Assembly: GCA_039028935.1 (NCBI GenBank)
Contig: JBCCHD010000008.1
Location: forward strand, 62,001 to 126,000
Direction of reading: 5' to 3'
Source: Pseudomonadota bacterium
Lineage (GTDB): Bacteria; Pseudomonadota; Gammaproteobacteria; Steroidobacterales; SZUA-146
Length of the DNA stretch: 64,000 nucleotides
A program made the position numbers and the translations under genes. Under the pieces are notes generated by a model. It was not told the DNA's origin and did not search any database. It saw nothing but the letters and a program-made list of their open reading frames with translations. Positions 55,697-64,000 of this stretch are shown one piece after another; within the stretch, counting starts at the first letter, position 1; each line of letters begins with the position of its first letter.

Positions 55697-57937
55697 TTGA
55701 TTTTGCGTCGGCGACTAACGTCAAGAATAAAAGATCTACACGCCGAAATTGCACAAATAGCTGAGCAGCGCCAATTTCATCGGCGTGTAAAAGTCTCGGG
55801 TGCGGATGAGCTGGGTGAGCTTGAAGAAACGGTCAACTCGATTATCGACGTGTTCGATGATCGCGGTGGGCAGTTAACCGAGCGCGAAAGCCTGTTCAGA
55901 AATCTTGCCGAGAGCGTGCAAGAGTCGATCATTGTTCATCGCGGCGAGGTGATTTATGCCAACCCAAAGTCGGCATCGCTTCGGGGTGTGCGTCAGCGCG
56001 ACCTGCCGGGCACATCCGTTCTTGAGCTGATTCATCCCGCGCACCGTACGCAGGCCGCCCAGCTTTTTACGCAGCGGTTGGCGGGCAATAATGCCCCAGA
56101 CCGTTACGAAATGCGCATGCTGAATCGTGATGGCAGTGGCTTTTGGGTGGAAGTGTCGGACACCATTATTGATTATGAAGGTGAGCCGGCAATTTTATCG
56201 GCCATGTTTGATATCACTCATCGGCGCGAAGAGGAGCAGCTCATGCAGGCTGCCCGGGATCGAGCGGAAGTAACACTTGCCTCGATCACCGACGGCGTGC
56301 TCACCACTGATCTGGAAGGATTGATCGACTACGTTAACGATGCGGCGGTGGCGATGATCGGATTGCCGCGTAGTGACATCATTGGCCGACCACTGACCGC
56401 CAGCGTCAATCTTGTGGACGAGACGGACCGCAAGCCGTTCGCGGATCCGGTGGATACCGCGCTGCGTGAGGGGCGCAAAATCAACCTTGGCCGCAAAGCC
56501 ATGATGCTGTCGGCCGATGGTGCCGAGCACTTTGTCGAAGTGACAGTCAATCCGCTTACGCTCGGTGAAGATCAAGACCCGGCCAGTACCCATGTCAACG
56601 CGCAAGCGGGTTGCGTTGTGGTGTTGCATGATGTCACCGAACTACGTGGTCTGGCGAAGCAGATGTCATACCAAGCCAGTCATGATGCCCTCACAGGTTT
56701 GACTAATCGACGCGAGTTTGAACGCCGCGTTGGAGAGCTCGTGGACGCCAGTCATGAGGACAACACCACGCACATAATTTGCTACATGGACCTTGACCGA
56801 TTTAAGGCGGTCAATGACACGAGTGGCCATGCTGCGGGCGATAACATGTTGCGCCAGGTGGCGAAGATTATTCGTGAGCAGGTGCGCGATTCCGATATGG
56901 TGGCGCGTCTGGGCGGTGACGAGTTCGGCATGTTACTGGTGGGCTGCCCGCTTGAGAAAGCGCGTCAAATTGCCGACGACGTGTGTGCAGCGGTGCGCGA
57001 CTATCGTTTTTTCTGGCGTGATCAGGTGTTCAGCGTAGGGGTCAGCATTGGCCTTGTTGAGATCGGCCATGAAAGCGGGACGATAGAAGATGTGATTGCC
57101 GCCGCCGACTCGGCTTGCTATGTCGCCAAACAACAGGGGCGGTCGCAGGTGCATGTGTACTCAGCGAAGGACGAGGCTGTGGCGCGGCACAAAGGCGAAA
57201 TCGCTTGGTTGCAGCAACTGCAGCATGCGCTCAAGGATGATGGCTTTATCATTTATGCGCAGCCTATCGTCGCAATGGATTTACGTCGTCAGGGTGGTCT
57301 GGGCATCGAGATTCTGTTGCGTATGCGGAATCATCGCGGGCAACTTGTTGCGCCCAGTGAGTTTTTGGAGGCGGCGCACCGCTATAACCTAATGCCGGCG
57401 ATCGACCGCTGGGTTGTACTCAATACCTTGACGGCGTTGGGCAGTGAAGGATTGCCGCTGGAGAGCGGCAGTCGGTGCACCATTAATTTATCGGGGCAAA
57501 CACTCAGCGACAATCAGTTTTTAGAGTTTGTTGTTGAATGCATGGACGAATGCGGCGTGCTGCCGGAAATGCTGTGTTTTGAAGTGAAAGAAAGTTCGGT
57601 CATTACCAATATGAGCCAGGCACAGCGCTTTATCGCGGTGCTTCATAGCATGGGTTGTCAATTTGCGCTGGACAATTTTGGTACGGGCCTGGGGTCGTTT
57701 GCCAACCTCAAAAACCTCAAGATGGACTACCTCAAGATTGATGGCGAGTTCAGTCGCAATATCGCCCACGATAAGATTAATCAGGCGATGGTCACTGCGA
57801 TTGTTAAGTTGGCGCGCAGTCTCGACATTCAGGTCATTGCTGAAAAAGTCGATTCCAAAGATTCGCTCGACACATTGCGCTATATCGGCGTGGATTTTGC
57901 TCAGGGCTACTATATGGGTGAGCCCGCGCCCATTTGA
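55697..57937 (+). CDS. HAMP-remnant / PAS-PAS-GGDEF-EAL protein, probably N-terminally truncated
   Basis: A 746-residue c-di-GMP protein. The first 50 residues (RRRLTSRIKDLHAEI ... GADELGELEETVNSIID) look like the second half of a HAMP domain, which normally follows a membrane helix and periplasmic sensor; none is present. Two PAS domains follow (about 65-185 and 190-320), then GGDEF with intact RLGGDEFG (about 325-490) and an EAL domain (about 500-740). The EAL domain is degenerate: GIEILLR instead of EALLR, LDNFGTG instead of DDFGTG, AEKVDS instead of AEGVET. Start is TTG at 55697 with AGGA seven bases upstream; an in-frame stop lies 12 nt upstream of it. Probably a cytoplasmic diguanylate cyclase with impaired phosphodiesterase. 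Confidence 0.85.
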   Translation: MILRRRLTSRIKDLHAEIAQIAEQRQFHRRVKVSGADELGELEETVNSIIDVFDDRGGQLTERESLFRNLAESVQESIIVHRGEVIYANPKSASLRGVRQRDLPGTSVLELIHPAHRTQAAQLFTQRLAGNNAPDRYEMRMLNRDGSGFWVEVSDTIIDYEGEPAILSAMFDITHRREEEQLMQAARDRAEVTLASITDGVLTTDLEGLIDYVNDAAVAMIGLPRSDIIGRPLTASVNLVDETDRKPFADPVDTALREGRKINLGRKAMMLSADGAEHFVEVTVNPLTLGEDQDPASTHVNAQAGCVVVLHDVTELRGLAKQMSYQASHDALTGLTNRREFERRVGELVDASHEDNTTHIICYMDLDRFKAVNDTSGHAAGDNMLRQVAKIIREQVRDSDMVARLGGDEFGMLLVGCPLEKARQIADDVCAAVRDYRFFWRDQVFSVGVSIGLVEIGHESGTIEDVIAAADSACYVAKQQGRSQVHVYSAKDEAVARHKGEIAWLQQLQHALKDDGFIIYAQPIVAMDLRRQGGLGIEILLRMRNHRGQLVAPSEFLEAAHRYNLMPAIDRWVVLNTLTALGSEGLPLESGSRCTINLSGQTLSDNQFLEFVVECMDECGVLPEMLCFEVKESSVITNMSQAQRFIAVLHSMGCQFALDNFGTGLGSFANLKNLKMDYLKIDGEFSRNIAHDKINQAMVTAIVKLARSLDIQVIAEKVDSKDSLDTLRYIGVDFAQGYYMGEPAPI

Positions 57938-58045
57938 CGTTTTGATTGATTTTACCTGGCTTGGTGCGCAATCGACCGCTCGTGCCGCGTGCATTTGTTG
58001 TTCACACCGGTTACTTTGTGCACCTGAAACACAGGAGAGCAATCG

Positions 58046-58816
58046 ATGGACAAACAGGAAATCGTCAAAGACTGGTTGCCACGCTACACCGGTATGCCGC
58101 TAGAAGCGTTTGGTGATTACGTTCTGCTCACCAATTTTGATAGCTATATCCGTCAGTTTGCCGATCGATTTCAATGCCGTCTCTACGGCGAAGATCGGCC
58201 GATGAAGGCCGCCACCAACGACGACGGTGTCACGATCGTCAACTTTGGTATCGGCTCTGCGAATGCCGCGACGATAATGGATCTTCTCAGCGCGCGGGAT
58301 ACCAAAGGCGTTCTGTTCCTCGGTAAGTGCGGTGGATTGAAAAAATCGACGGAAATCGGCAATTTTATACTGCCGATAGCGGCCATTCGTGGAGAAGGCA
58401 CAAGCGATGATTATTTTCCGCGTGAAGTGCCCGCATTGCCATCGTTTAAACTGCACAAGTTTGTGTCAGAAAAACTCAATGAGCAGAATATTGAATATCG
58501 TACCGGGGTGATTTATACGACCAATCGTCGCGTTTGGGAGCATGACCAGGTCTTTCTGAATAAACTCAAACGCATGACGGCAATCGGCATCGATATGGAA
58601 ACCGCGACCATTTTTATCGTTGGCCACCACAACGAAATCGCGCGTGGCGCGCTGTTGCTGGTGTCCGATGTGCCCACCACGCCGGAGGGGATTAAAACCG
58701 AGGAGCGCGATAAGAAAGTCACCGCCAATTTCGCAAATATGCACCTTGACCTAGGCATTGCCGCGATGACTGAAGTGGGTAATCGCGGCGAGAAGATCAA
58801 ACATTTCAGCTACTGA
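58046..58816 (+). CDS. amn: AMP nucleosidase, short form
   Basis: A 256-residue phosphorylase-superfamily enzyme that cleaves AMP to adenine and ribose 5-phosphate. IVNFGIGSANAATIMDLL, FLGKCGGLKK and IDMETATIFIVG are the nucleoside-phosphorylase motifs. The substrate-specific N-terminal domain of the 480-residue Escherichia coli Amn is missing; the length is that of the short AMN-like family common in Bacteroidetes. GGAGAG precedes the ATG. It overlaps the end of the convergent GNAT gene by 11 bases. Confidence 0.9.
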   Translation: MDKQEIVKDWLPRYTGMPLEAFGDYVLLTNFDSYIRQFADRFQCRLYGEDRPMKAATNDDGVTIVNFGIGSANAATIMDLLSARDTKGVLFLGKCGGLKKSTEIGNFILPIAAIRGEGTSDDYFPREVPALPSFKLHKFVSEKLNEQNIEYRTGVIYTTNRRVWEHDQVFLNKLKRMTAIGIDMETATIFIVGHHNEIARGALLLVSDVPTTPEGIKTEERDKKVTANFANMHLDLGIAAMTEVGNRGEKIKHFSY

Positions 58817-59282
58817 TTGACCGCGCACGCCGAACCATATAGCGCACCTCGTCACCCATCCCATCATTGCCGGGGTAGTGCGCAAACGTAAATCCCAATC
58901 GTTGATACAAAGCGATAGCACGGTGGTTATCGTCAAGAACAAACAGCGACTGCTCAGAAAGCCCTAAGCGTTGATGTCCGTCGTGCACGAGCCGCTCAAT
59001 GAGCTGCTGCCCGAGCCGTTCACCGCGTCGGTTAGGGCAAATCACCAGGCGCCCCAAATGGCAGCGATTCAATCGGTCGTAGTATTGACCAAAACCCAAG
59101 ACTTCCTGGTCATCGACCAAAAAATAACTGGCCAACACGCCAATTTGCGCATCCTCTTCCATCGATGTTCGCGACATGGGTATCCGCATGACCGGACCGC
59201 CCCAACGCCGTACGGCAGCGTCGTTGTCGAACCAACCGAAGAGTGTATCGAGACGTTCTGGGTTGGGTTCGACAAGACGCAT
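58806..59282 (-). CDS. GNAT-family acetyltransferase
   Basis: A 158-residue N-acetyltransferase fold. The acetyl-CoA motif is CPNRRGERLGQQLIERLVHDG, followed by LFVLDDNHRAIALYQRLGFTF. The N-terminus (MRLVEPNPERLDTLFGWF) resembles RimI-like proteins acting on amines, but the substrate cannot be told. The frame is open far upstream (to 59567), overlapping the DUF1203 gene in another frame, so the ATG at 59282 is chosen with GGAAG about 4 nt before it; a slightly earlier non-ATG start is possible. Confidence 0.82.
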   Translation of the reverse strand: MRLVEPNPERLDTLFGWFDNDAAVRRWGGPVMRIPMSRTSMEEDAQIGVLASYFLVDDQEVLGFGQYYDRLNRCHLGRLVICPNRRGERLGQQLIERLVHDGHQRLGLSEQSLFVLDDNHRAIALYQRLGFTFAHYPGNDGMGDEVRYMVRRARSISS

Positions 59283-59392
59283 GCGGCTTCCAGTGTGGTC
59301 GATAACAATAGGCCCACCTCCGCGCCAATCGGCGCACTGTCCGGCACGCGGAACACCCACAGCCGGCACGACCGGATTGTCAGCGTGCCGTG

Positions 59393-59899
59393 TTAGCTTA
59401 AGGCCCACGGCGCCGCCTCGCTGTCGTTTTGGCTGGATCGGGTGACACGCGCGGCAAAACAACCGGGTGCGGCATTGTGCAGATGAATATAGCGTACCCT
59501 CTCTTCCCCCAAAAGCGCTTCCAACACAGGCGGCAATGTCTCCCCTGGACACAGTTCCGCGCGACACAAATGGCCGTTTTGATCGAAGGCGCGCGATGCA
59601 ATCATGCGCGAAGCAATTGACTTCGGCACCACGCCGGGTGCCGGCGTCGCTTGGCGCGCATCAAGGTCGATGTAGACGGCGTGGCGAGCGCGATACGGTG
59701 ATCGGTGCGGGTGATGCTCGTAATTAATGAGCAGTAATCGGGTGCCGACCTTCGCGTCGGCGAGGCTGACCCGGCAAGGAAAGCCCGGCCGTTCATCAGC
59801 GACCACCCAAGACGCATGGTGTTGTGCGAGCTCCCGCTGAGTCATATGTCTAAACCGTTGAAATGGCTCGGGATTGAGAGCGTGGATCTGAAAGGTCAT
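59393..59899 (-). CDS. DUF1203 protein
   Basis: A 168-residue cytoplasmic protein matching DUF1203: the N-terminal block FPCRVSLADAKVGTRLLLINYEHH and the PYRARHAVYIDLDA segment are characteristic, with HLHNAAPGCFAARVTR near the end. No catalytic motif is known. It stands before the GNAT gene with about 110 nt between them. The region from here to hppA (59900-60201) is a divergent control region. Confidence 0.85.
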   Translation of the reverse strand: MTFQIHALNPEPFQRFRHMTQRELAQHHASWVVADERPGFPCRVSLADAKVGTRLLLINYEHHPHRSPYRARHAVYIDLDARQATPAPGVVPKSIASRMIASRAFDQNGHLCRAELCPGETLPPVLEALLGEERVRYIHLHNAAPGCFAARVTRSSQNDSEAAPWALS

Positions 59900-60201
59900 C
59901 GGGCTTCTCCGGGCGGGTGATGTACGGCAGAGTGCGGCAAAAGCCGGCGCCAGGCGACCCGAATGCTGATCGAAAACGACGCCGTTGACAGGATCTGGTC
60001 ACCAACCCTTCATTTTCAGCGTGATTGCAGTAGAATGGCGCCGCGATCTGGGCTTGATTAGGGACCTTCCGTGCCTTGGCCGCTCGCTGCTGCGCGCCCA
60101 TTCAGGGGCCGACGGCAATCTGATTTTCTAATGACAATGACGGGTGAGGCGCCCCCGCATTTGCGGCGCGTGCACTGACAGACACCGTCAGGAGAGTATT
60201 G
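59900..60201. other. divergent intergenic region before hppA
   Basis: A 302-base region. It must hold promoters for hppA and the DUF1203 gene. TAGAAT at about 60031-60036 with a TTCATT 16 nt upstream is a weak candidate for hppA. No RNA gene or repeat is seen. Confidence 0.5.
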
Positions 60202-62214
60202 ATGGATACTTCTATGATTCCTCTTATCGTGGGTGGCCTCGGACTGCTATCCGCACTGTTCATCTATATGGCAGTGGCGCGTTCGTCCGCAGGTGAAGGC
60301 GCCGTCGCCGACATTGCCGACCAAATTCACACGGGTGCGATGACCTTTATCAAGCGTGAATACACGTTGCTTTGGGGCTTCGCGATTATTGTGGCCGTGG
60401 CCATCGCGCTGTCAGAGCTTGGCATCAATACCGCGATCGCGTTTATTGTCGGCGCGTTCTGTTCGTCGGTTGCTGGCGGTATCGGGATGTACACCGCCAC
60501 CAAGGCCAATGTTCGTACGACGGTGGCAGCGCGTGACAGTGGTGCAGCCAGCGCGCTGAGTTTGGCGTTCTACGGTGGCTCCATTATGGGTCTTACCGTG
60601 GCGGCGATGGGTCTTTTAGGGCTCGGCTCATTGTATATGGCGTTCGGTGGCAATGCGGAAACGGCTCACGTTCTGCACGGCTTCGGCATGGGTGGTTCGG
60701 TCGTTGCGTTGTTTTCGCGCGTGGGCGGCGGCATCTTCACCAAAAGTGCGGATGTGGGGGCTGATCTGGTCGGTAAAATTGAGGCCGGTATTCCCGAAGA
60801 CGATCCCCGTAACCCGGGCGTAATCGCCGACAACGTCGGCGACAACGTGGGTGATGTGGCCGGCATGGGTTCGGATATCTTTGAGTCCTACTGCGGTTCG
60901 ATGATCGCCTCGATCGCGATTGCCTCGACGGCCACCGGTGCAGCGCTGGCGAGCATGCTTGATGGTGGCGACCGCGCTGATCTCATGGCGCTCCCATTGC
61001 TGCTGGCCTCTACCGGCCTGATTTGTTCGCTGTTGGGGATCTTTATCGTCAAGCTGTCGTCTGGCAGTGCGCCGGAAGCGGCGCTTCGCAAAGGCACATT
61101 CGGGGCCACGATCTTATTTATCGTCGCTGCGTACTTTGTGGTCGATAAAGTCGGTATCAGCAACGGTATTTGGATCGCTGTTCTCAGTGGCGCGGTTGGT
61201 GGCATCGTCATTGGCCTTGTCACCGAGTACTACACCGGTGCGGCACCAGTGCGAAAAATTGCCGCGTCAGGTGAAACCGGTCCGGCTACCGTGATGATCT
61301 CGGGTCTGGCCGTCGGCATGCAGTCGGTCGTGATTCCGTTGCTGACGATTTGCGCGATCATTTATGTGTCCAATGTCTACGCTGGCTTGTACGGCGTGGG
61401 GATCGCGGCTGTCGGCATGCTCGCCACAGTCGGTATTACGATGGCGATCGACGCCTACGGCCCCGTGGCTGACAACGCTGGCGGCATTGCTGAGATGGCG
61501 GGCATGGAAGACCGTGTGCGAGAAATCACCGATTCGCTCGACGAAGTGGGCAATACCACCGCGGCGATTGGTAAAGGCTTTGCCATTGGCGCTGCGGCGC
61601 TGGCAGCGCTGGCCATCATCACGGCATTCATTGAGACCATTGAATACAACAATGCCGATTTCGAATTGTTGCTCAATAATCCTATGGTGCTGATCGGTAT
61701 TTTCCTGGGTGGTATCTTCCCGTTCCTAGTGGGCTCGATCACAATGAATGCGGTGGGCGATGCGGCCTTCGACATGATCAAAGAAATCCGTCGTCAGTTC
61801 CGTGACATTCCGGGGCTACTCGAGGGCAAAGCCAAGCCCGACACGGTGCGGTGTGTGGATATCGCCACAACGGCCGCGCTCAAGCGCATGATTCTTCCTG
61901 GACTGTTGGCGGTGCTGGCGCCCGTGGTGGTCGGTTTCGGTCTCGGGCCTGAAGCCCTGGGCGGGATGCTCGGTGGTGCGCTGCTTGGGTGTGTGTTGCT
62001 AGCGCTGTTTATGGCCAACGCCGGTGGTGCCTGGGATAACGCCAAGAAATACATCGAGAAAGGCAACCTGGGCGGCAAAGGATCGGATACGCACAAAGCG
62101 GCTGTCGTGGGTGACACCGTGGGCGACCCGTTCAAAGATACGTCGGGCCCAGCGATGAATATCCTCATCAATGTGATGGCGATTGTTAGCTTGGTTATTG
62201 CGCCCCTGCTGTAA
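60202..62214 (+). CDS. hppA: membrane-bound ion-pumping pyrophosphatase, K+-dependent type
   Basis: A 670-residue integral membrane protein with about 16 helices that hydrolyses PPi to pump H+ (or Na+). The substrate motifs [21 protein letters not shown] and [22 protein letters not shown] are complete, as is the C-terminal [20 protein letters not shown]. The [14 protein letters not shown] segment has Ala where K+-independent enzymes carry Lys, indicating the K+-stimulated subgroup. H+ versus Na+ specificity cannot be read with certainty. ATG at 60202, one codon inside the longest frame, preceded by GGAGAG. Confidence 0.97.
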   Translation: MDTSMIPLIVGGLGLLSALFIYMAVARSSAGEGAVADIADQIHTGAMTFIKREYTLLWGFAIIVAVAIALSELGINTAIAFIVGAFCSSVAGGIGMYTATKANVRTTVAARDSGAASALSLAFYGGSIMGLTVAAMGLLGLGSLYMAFGGNAETAHVLHGFGMGGSVVALFSRVGGGIFTKSADVGADLVGKIEAGIPEDDPRNPGVIADNVGDNVGDVAGMGSDIFESYCGSMIASIAIASTATGAALASMLDGGDRADLMALPLLLASTGLICSLLGIFIVKLSSGSAPEAALRKGTFGATILFIVAAYFVVDKVGISNGIWIAVLSGAVGGIVIGLVTEYYTGAAPVRKIAASGETGPATVMISGLAVGMQSVVIPLLTICAIIYVSNVYAGLYGVGIAAVGMLATVGITMAIDAYGPVADNAGGIAEMAGMEDRVREITDSLDEVGNTTAAIGKGFAIGAAALAALAIITAFIETIEYNNADFELLLNNPMVLIGIFLGGIFPFLVGSITMNAVGDAAFDMIKEIRRQFRDIPGLLEGKAKPDTVRCVDIATTAALKRMILPGLLAVLAPVVVGFGLGPEALGGMLGGALLGCVLLALFMANAGGAWDNAKKYIEKGNLGGKGSDTHKAAVVGDTVGDPFKDTSGPAMNILINVMAIVSLVIAPLL

Positions 62215-62240
62215 GCACGCGCAACACGACAGTCTCGACA

Positions 62241-62269
62241 AAGGCCGCTCTGACGAGCGGCCTTTTTTT
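62241..62269 (+). terminator. intrinsic terminator of hppA
   Basis: Ten-base stem AAGGCCGCTC / GAGCGGCCTT with a 4-nt loop TGAC, followed by a run of T. It lies 26 nt after the stop. Confidence 0.95.
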
Positions 62270-62352
62270 GTGGCAATGACCGCTCACCGGCGGAGGAGAC
62301 CCTCCGCAAGCGGGGTCGTCACACAGCGGCACTGTGACGCGCTTGCAGTCGT

Positions 62353-63033
62353 CTACGCGGTGGGCGAGTGACTGGGTGGACGAGGTGTCAGATGCCCGGT
62401 TTTCACGTAAATCAGGCAGCCCTCATCCGACCGTGGGCGGTGTTCAGAGCCGTGTGGACTGCGCAGCCAGGTGCCCGCAGGATAATCGCCGTGCTCATCC
62501 TGAAACGTCCCTTCGAGCACCAAAATTTCCTCGCCGCCTTGATGACGGTGACGGTGAAAGCGAGTGCCGGCCTGCCAGCGCACCAGCGCTACCTGTTCGG
62601 TGCCATGAGCATGCAGTGGGAGAACGGACAACCCGTGTACTAAGCCGGGTGAAAAGGGTGTGCGCGTATCGAGGGCAAACTGCCGCGTGTCGCTGCTGGC
62701 AAATTGATGCAGTTTGACGAATATCGTGCAGCCGCTATCGCTATGCGGCGCATGGCGCGTGCCGATTGGGTTTCGCACATAGGTGCCCGCCGGAAAGTCG
62801 CCGTACTGATCGCTAAACACGCCGTCAAGCACCAGAAACTCTTCGCCCCCACTGTGCGTATGATTGCTGAACGAAGAGCCGGGCGCATAACGGACAATCG
62901 ATGTGGCGTGACCGCTTTCGGCGCCCAGACGATCGAGCATGCGGCGCTCGACGCCGGCCATCGGCGAAGGAGTCCAGGCGACATCTTCCGGGCGCACGAC
63001 CACGCGCTTTGAAAAGTCGGCGTTAAGGCGCAT
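62353..63033 (-). CDS. tandem ChrR-like cupin protein
   Basis: A 226-residue protein with two cupin domains of the ChrR type (about 10-110 and 118-218). Each has the metal-site pattern: SNHTHSGGEEFLVLDG with FPAGTYVRNP, then HRHRHQGGEEILVLEG with YPAGTWLRSP. In ChrR this domain follows a zinc anti-sigma domain; here no anti-sigma motif and no adjacent ECF gene are present, so it is probably a stand-alone metal-binding or sensing protein or a small oxygenase. It is 69 nt downstream of the phosphofructokinase gene. Confidence 0.88.
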   Translation of the reverse strand: MRLNADFSKRVVVRPEDVAWTPSPMAGVERRMLDRLGAESGHATSIVRYAPGSSFSNHTHSGGEEFLVLDGVFSDQYGDFPAGTYVRNPIGTRHAPHSDSGCTIFVKLHQFASSDTRQFALDTRTPFSPGLVHGLSVLPLHAHGTEQVALVRWQAGTRFHRHRHQGGEEILVLEGTFQDEHGDYPAGTWLRSPHGSEHRPRSDEGCLIYVKTGHLTPRPPSHSPTA

Positions 63034-63102
63034 GGCGGCCTGTTGCTGACTCGTTGAAACGTCGGCTATCTCGATGGACCATTCTCGTTGCGGCCGCCAA
63101 CG

Positions 63103-64000
63103 CTAGATTTTAAAACGTGTATTGAGTTTTTTTGGCACGGCCACGTTTTTAAGGGTCACGTAGCGCGGCAGACCATTTCGATAATGGGGATAGTCTTCGC
63201 CCTTGATCAGTGGTGCCAGATAGCGACGACCTGCTGCCGAGATGCCGAAGCCATCCCGAGTGATATAGCTTTTCGGCATCATTTTTTCTTTGTTGGCGAC
63301 GCGTTTCAAATCGACCACGCCAACGCCCCAGCGATAGGGTTTGTCGGAGTGTCTCACCACGACCGGCATGACCGCGTTGTTGCCGCGAATCGCCAGCTCC
63401 ACCGCGGCTTTGCCCATGGCATAGGCCTGATCGACATCGACTTTGGATGCGATGTGGCGGGCGGAGCGCTGCAGATAATCGGCGATTGCATAGTGGTATT
63501 TGTAGCCCCACTTGTCCTTGACCATTTGCGCGATGACTTGAGCCGCGCCACCGAGCTGCGCGTGGCCAAACGAATCTTTAGTGCCGGTTTCCGATAAAAA
63601 TTTGCCGTTGGCGTGCCGGGCGCCTTCGGACACCACGATAACGCAATAGTCGTAGGCTTTGACGCATTCTTTGACGCGCTTGAGAAAGGCCTTCTTATCA
63701 AACGGCACTTCGGGGAATAGGATGATGTGCGGCGCGTCGCCCGGCTGTTCGCCAGCCAGACCGGCAGCGCCGGCGATCCAGCCCGCATGACGGCCCATCA
63801 CTTCGAGCACGAAGACCTTGGTTGAGGTACGCGCCATCGACTGAACGTCAAGCGCAGCTTCCATCGTCGACACGGCAACATATTTTGCTACGGAACCAAA
63901 GCCTGGGCACACATCGGTCAACGGCAGGTCATTGTCGACCGTTTTGGGAACGCCGACGCAGATGATGGGATAGCCCATTTTTTTTCCGATCTGTGACACT
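63103..64000 (-). CDS. pfp: pyrophosphate-type 6-phosphofructokinase (N-terminus outside window)
   Basis: About 299 C-terminal residues are visible; the frame runs off the right edge, so the start and the PPi-site glycine loop are missing. GVPKTVDNDLPLTD carries Lys where ATP-dependent enzymes have Gly (PGTIDND), the mark of PPi-using enzymes. VFVLEVMGRHAGWIAGAAGLA and VVSEGARHANGKFL are further family segments. The reaction is reversible fructose 6-phosphate phosphorylation by PPi. Its neighbour hppA suggests shared PPi economy. Confidence 0.93.
   Translation of the reverse strand, partial: VSQIGKKMGYPIICVGVPKTVDNDLPLTDVCPGFGSVAKYVAVSTMEAALDVQSMARTSTKVFVLEVMGRHAGWIAGAAGLAGEQPGDAPHIILFPEVPFDKKAFLKRVKECVKAYDYCVIVVSEGARHANGKFLSETGTKDSFGHAQLGGAAQVIAQMVKDKWGYKYHYAIADYLQRSARHIASKVDVDQAYAMGKAAVELAIRGNNAVMPVVVRHSDKPYRWGVGVVDLKRVANKEKMMPKSYITRDGFGISAAGRRYLAPLIKGEDYPHYRNGLPRYVTLKNVAVPKKLNTRFKI

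Overview
The window looks like a chromosomal segment of a free-living gammaproteobacterium. It carries the accB-accC-prmA-dusB-fis-purH-purD order typical of that class, a heptose/KDO lipopolysaccharide core locus, CIRCE-controlled groESL, a TolC channel and glnE. Base composition and codon use look even throughout. I see no insertion sequence, prophage, CRISPR array, rRNA or tRNA. The genus cannot be named from this alone; a deep-branching, non-enteric marine or soil lineage is a guess.

Layout. (a) 1-7480, minus strand: a tripartite-type exporter operon (small membrane protein, membrane-fusion adaptor, MacB/LolD-type ATPase, two FtsX-like permeases) ending in its own NtrC-family regulator and NtrY-like kinase. 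A near-consensus sigma-54 promoter and a cluster of GTCCG/CGGAC half-sites precede it, so the circuit appears self-contained. (b) 7575-12779, plus: an ABC-2 exporter, an exported amidohydrolase fused to a CIA30 domain, and a DesK/NarL-type two-component pair. (c) 12787-22370, minus: purine, Fis, tRNA-modification and fatty-acid housekeeping genes, with a very acidic, internally repeated zinc-ribbon/DUF3426 protein between prmA and dusB. (d) 22803-25841, minus: a double-Venus-flytrap GGDEF-EAL receptor. (e) 26285-29525, plus: an ECF sigma factor, a HEAT-repeat membrane protein in the anti-sigma position and two exported DUF4097-like repeat proteins, preceded by a small ORF. (f) 29627-36320, minus: an exported M17 aminopeptidase with an AbgT transporter, EfpL, a TlpA-like thioredoxin and a DsbD with duplicated N-terminal domain. 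(g) 36544-43248: groESL, a DUF4102-TM-DUF2914 protein, glnE and a CHCC zinc-finger protein. (h) 43295-53531: hldD, waaF, waaC, kdkA, lpxL, hldE, waaA, tolC, a rhodanese and a Pcm-family methyltransferase. (i) 53740-64000: thiC without a visible TPP riboswitch, an N-terminally shortened GGDEF-EAL protein, a short AMP nucleosidase, small enzymes, a K+-dependent-type membrane pyrophosphatase, a tandem ChrR-like cupin and the end of a PPi-type phosphofructokinase.

How it fits together. Most of the window serves envelope construction and surveillance: lipopolysaccharide core, outer-membrane channel, periplasmic thiol supply, two regulated exporters and an ECF regulon encoding secreted repeat proteins. 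The right end suggests pyrophosphate-based energy conservation, since the pyrophosphatase and the PPi-type phosphofructokinase lie within 1 kb of each other. The best candidates for undescribed biology are the ECF/HEAT/DUF4097 operon (26.2-29.5 kb), the sigma-54 self-regulated exporter with an apparently leaderless small protein (1-7.5 kb), and the exporter/CIA30-amidohydrolase/two-component operon (7.6-12.8 kb).
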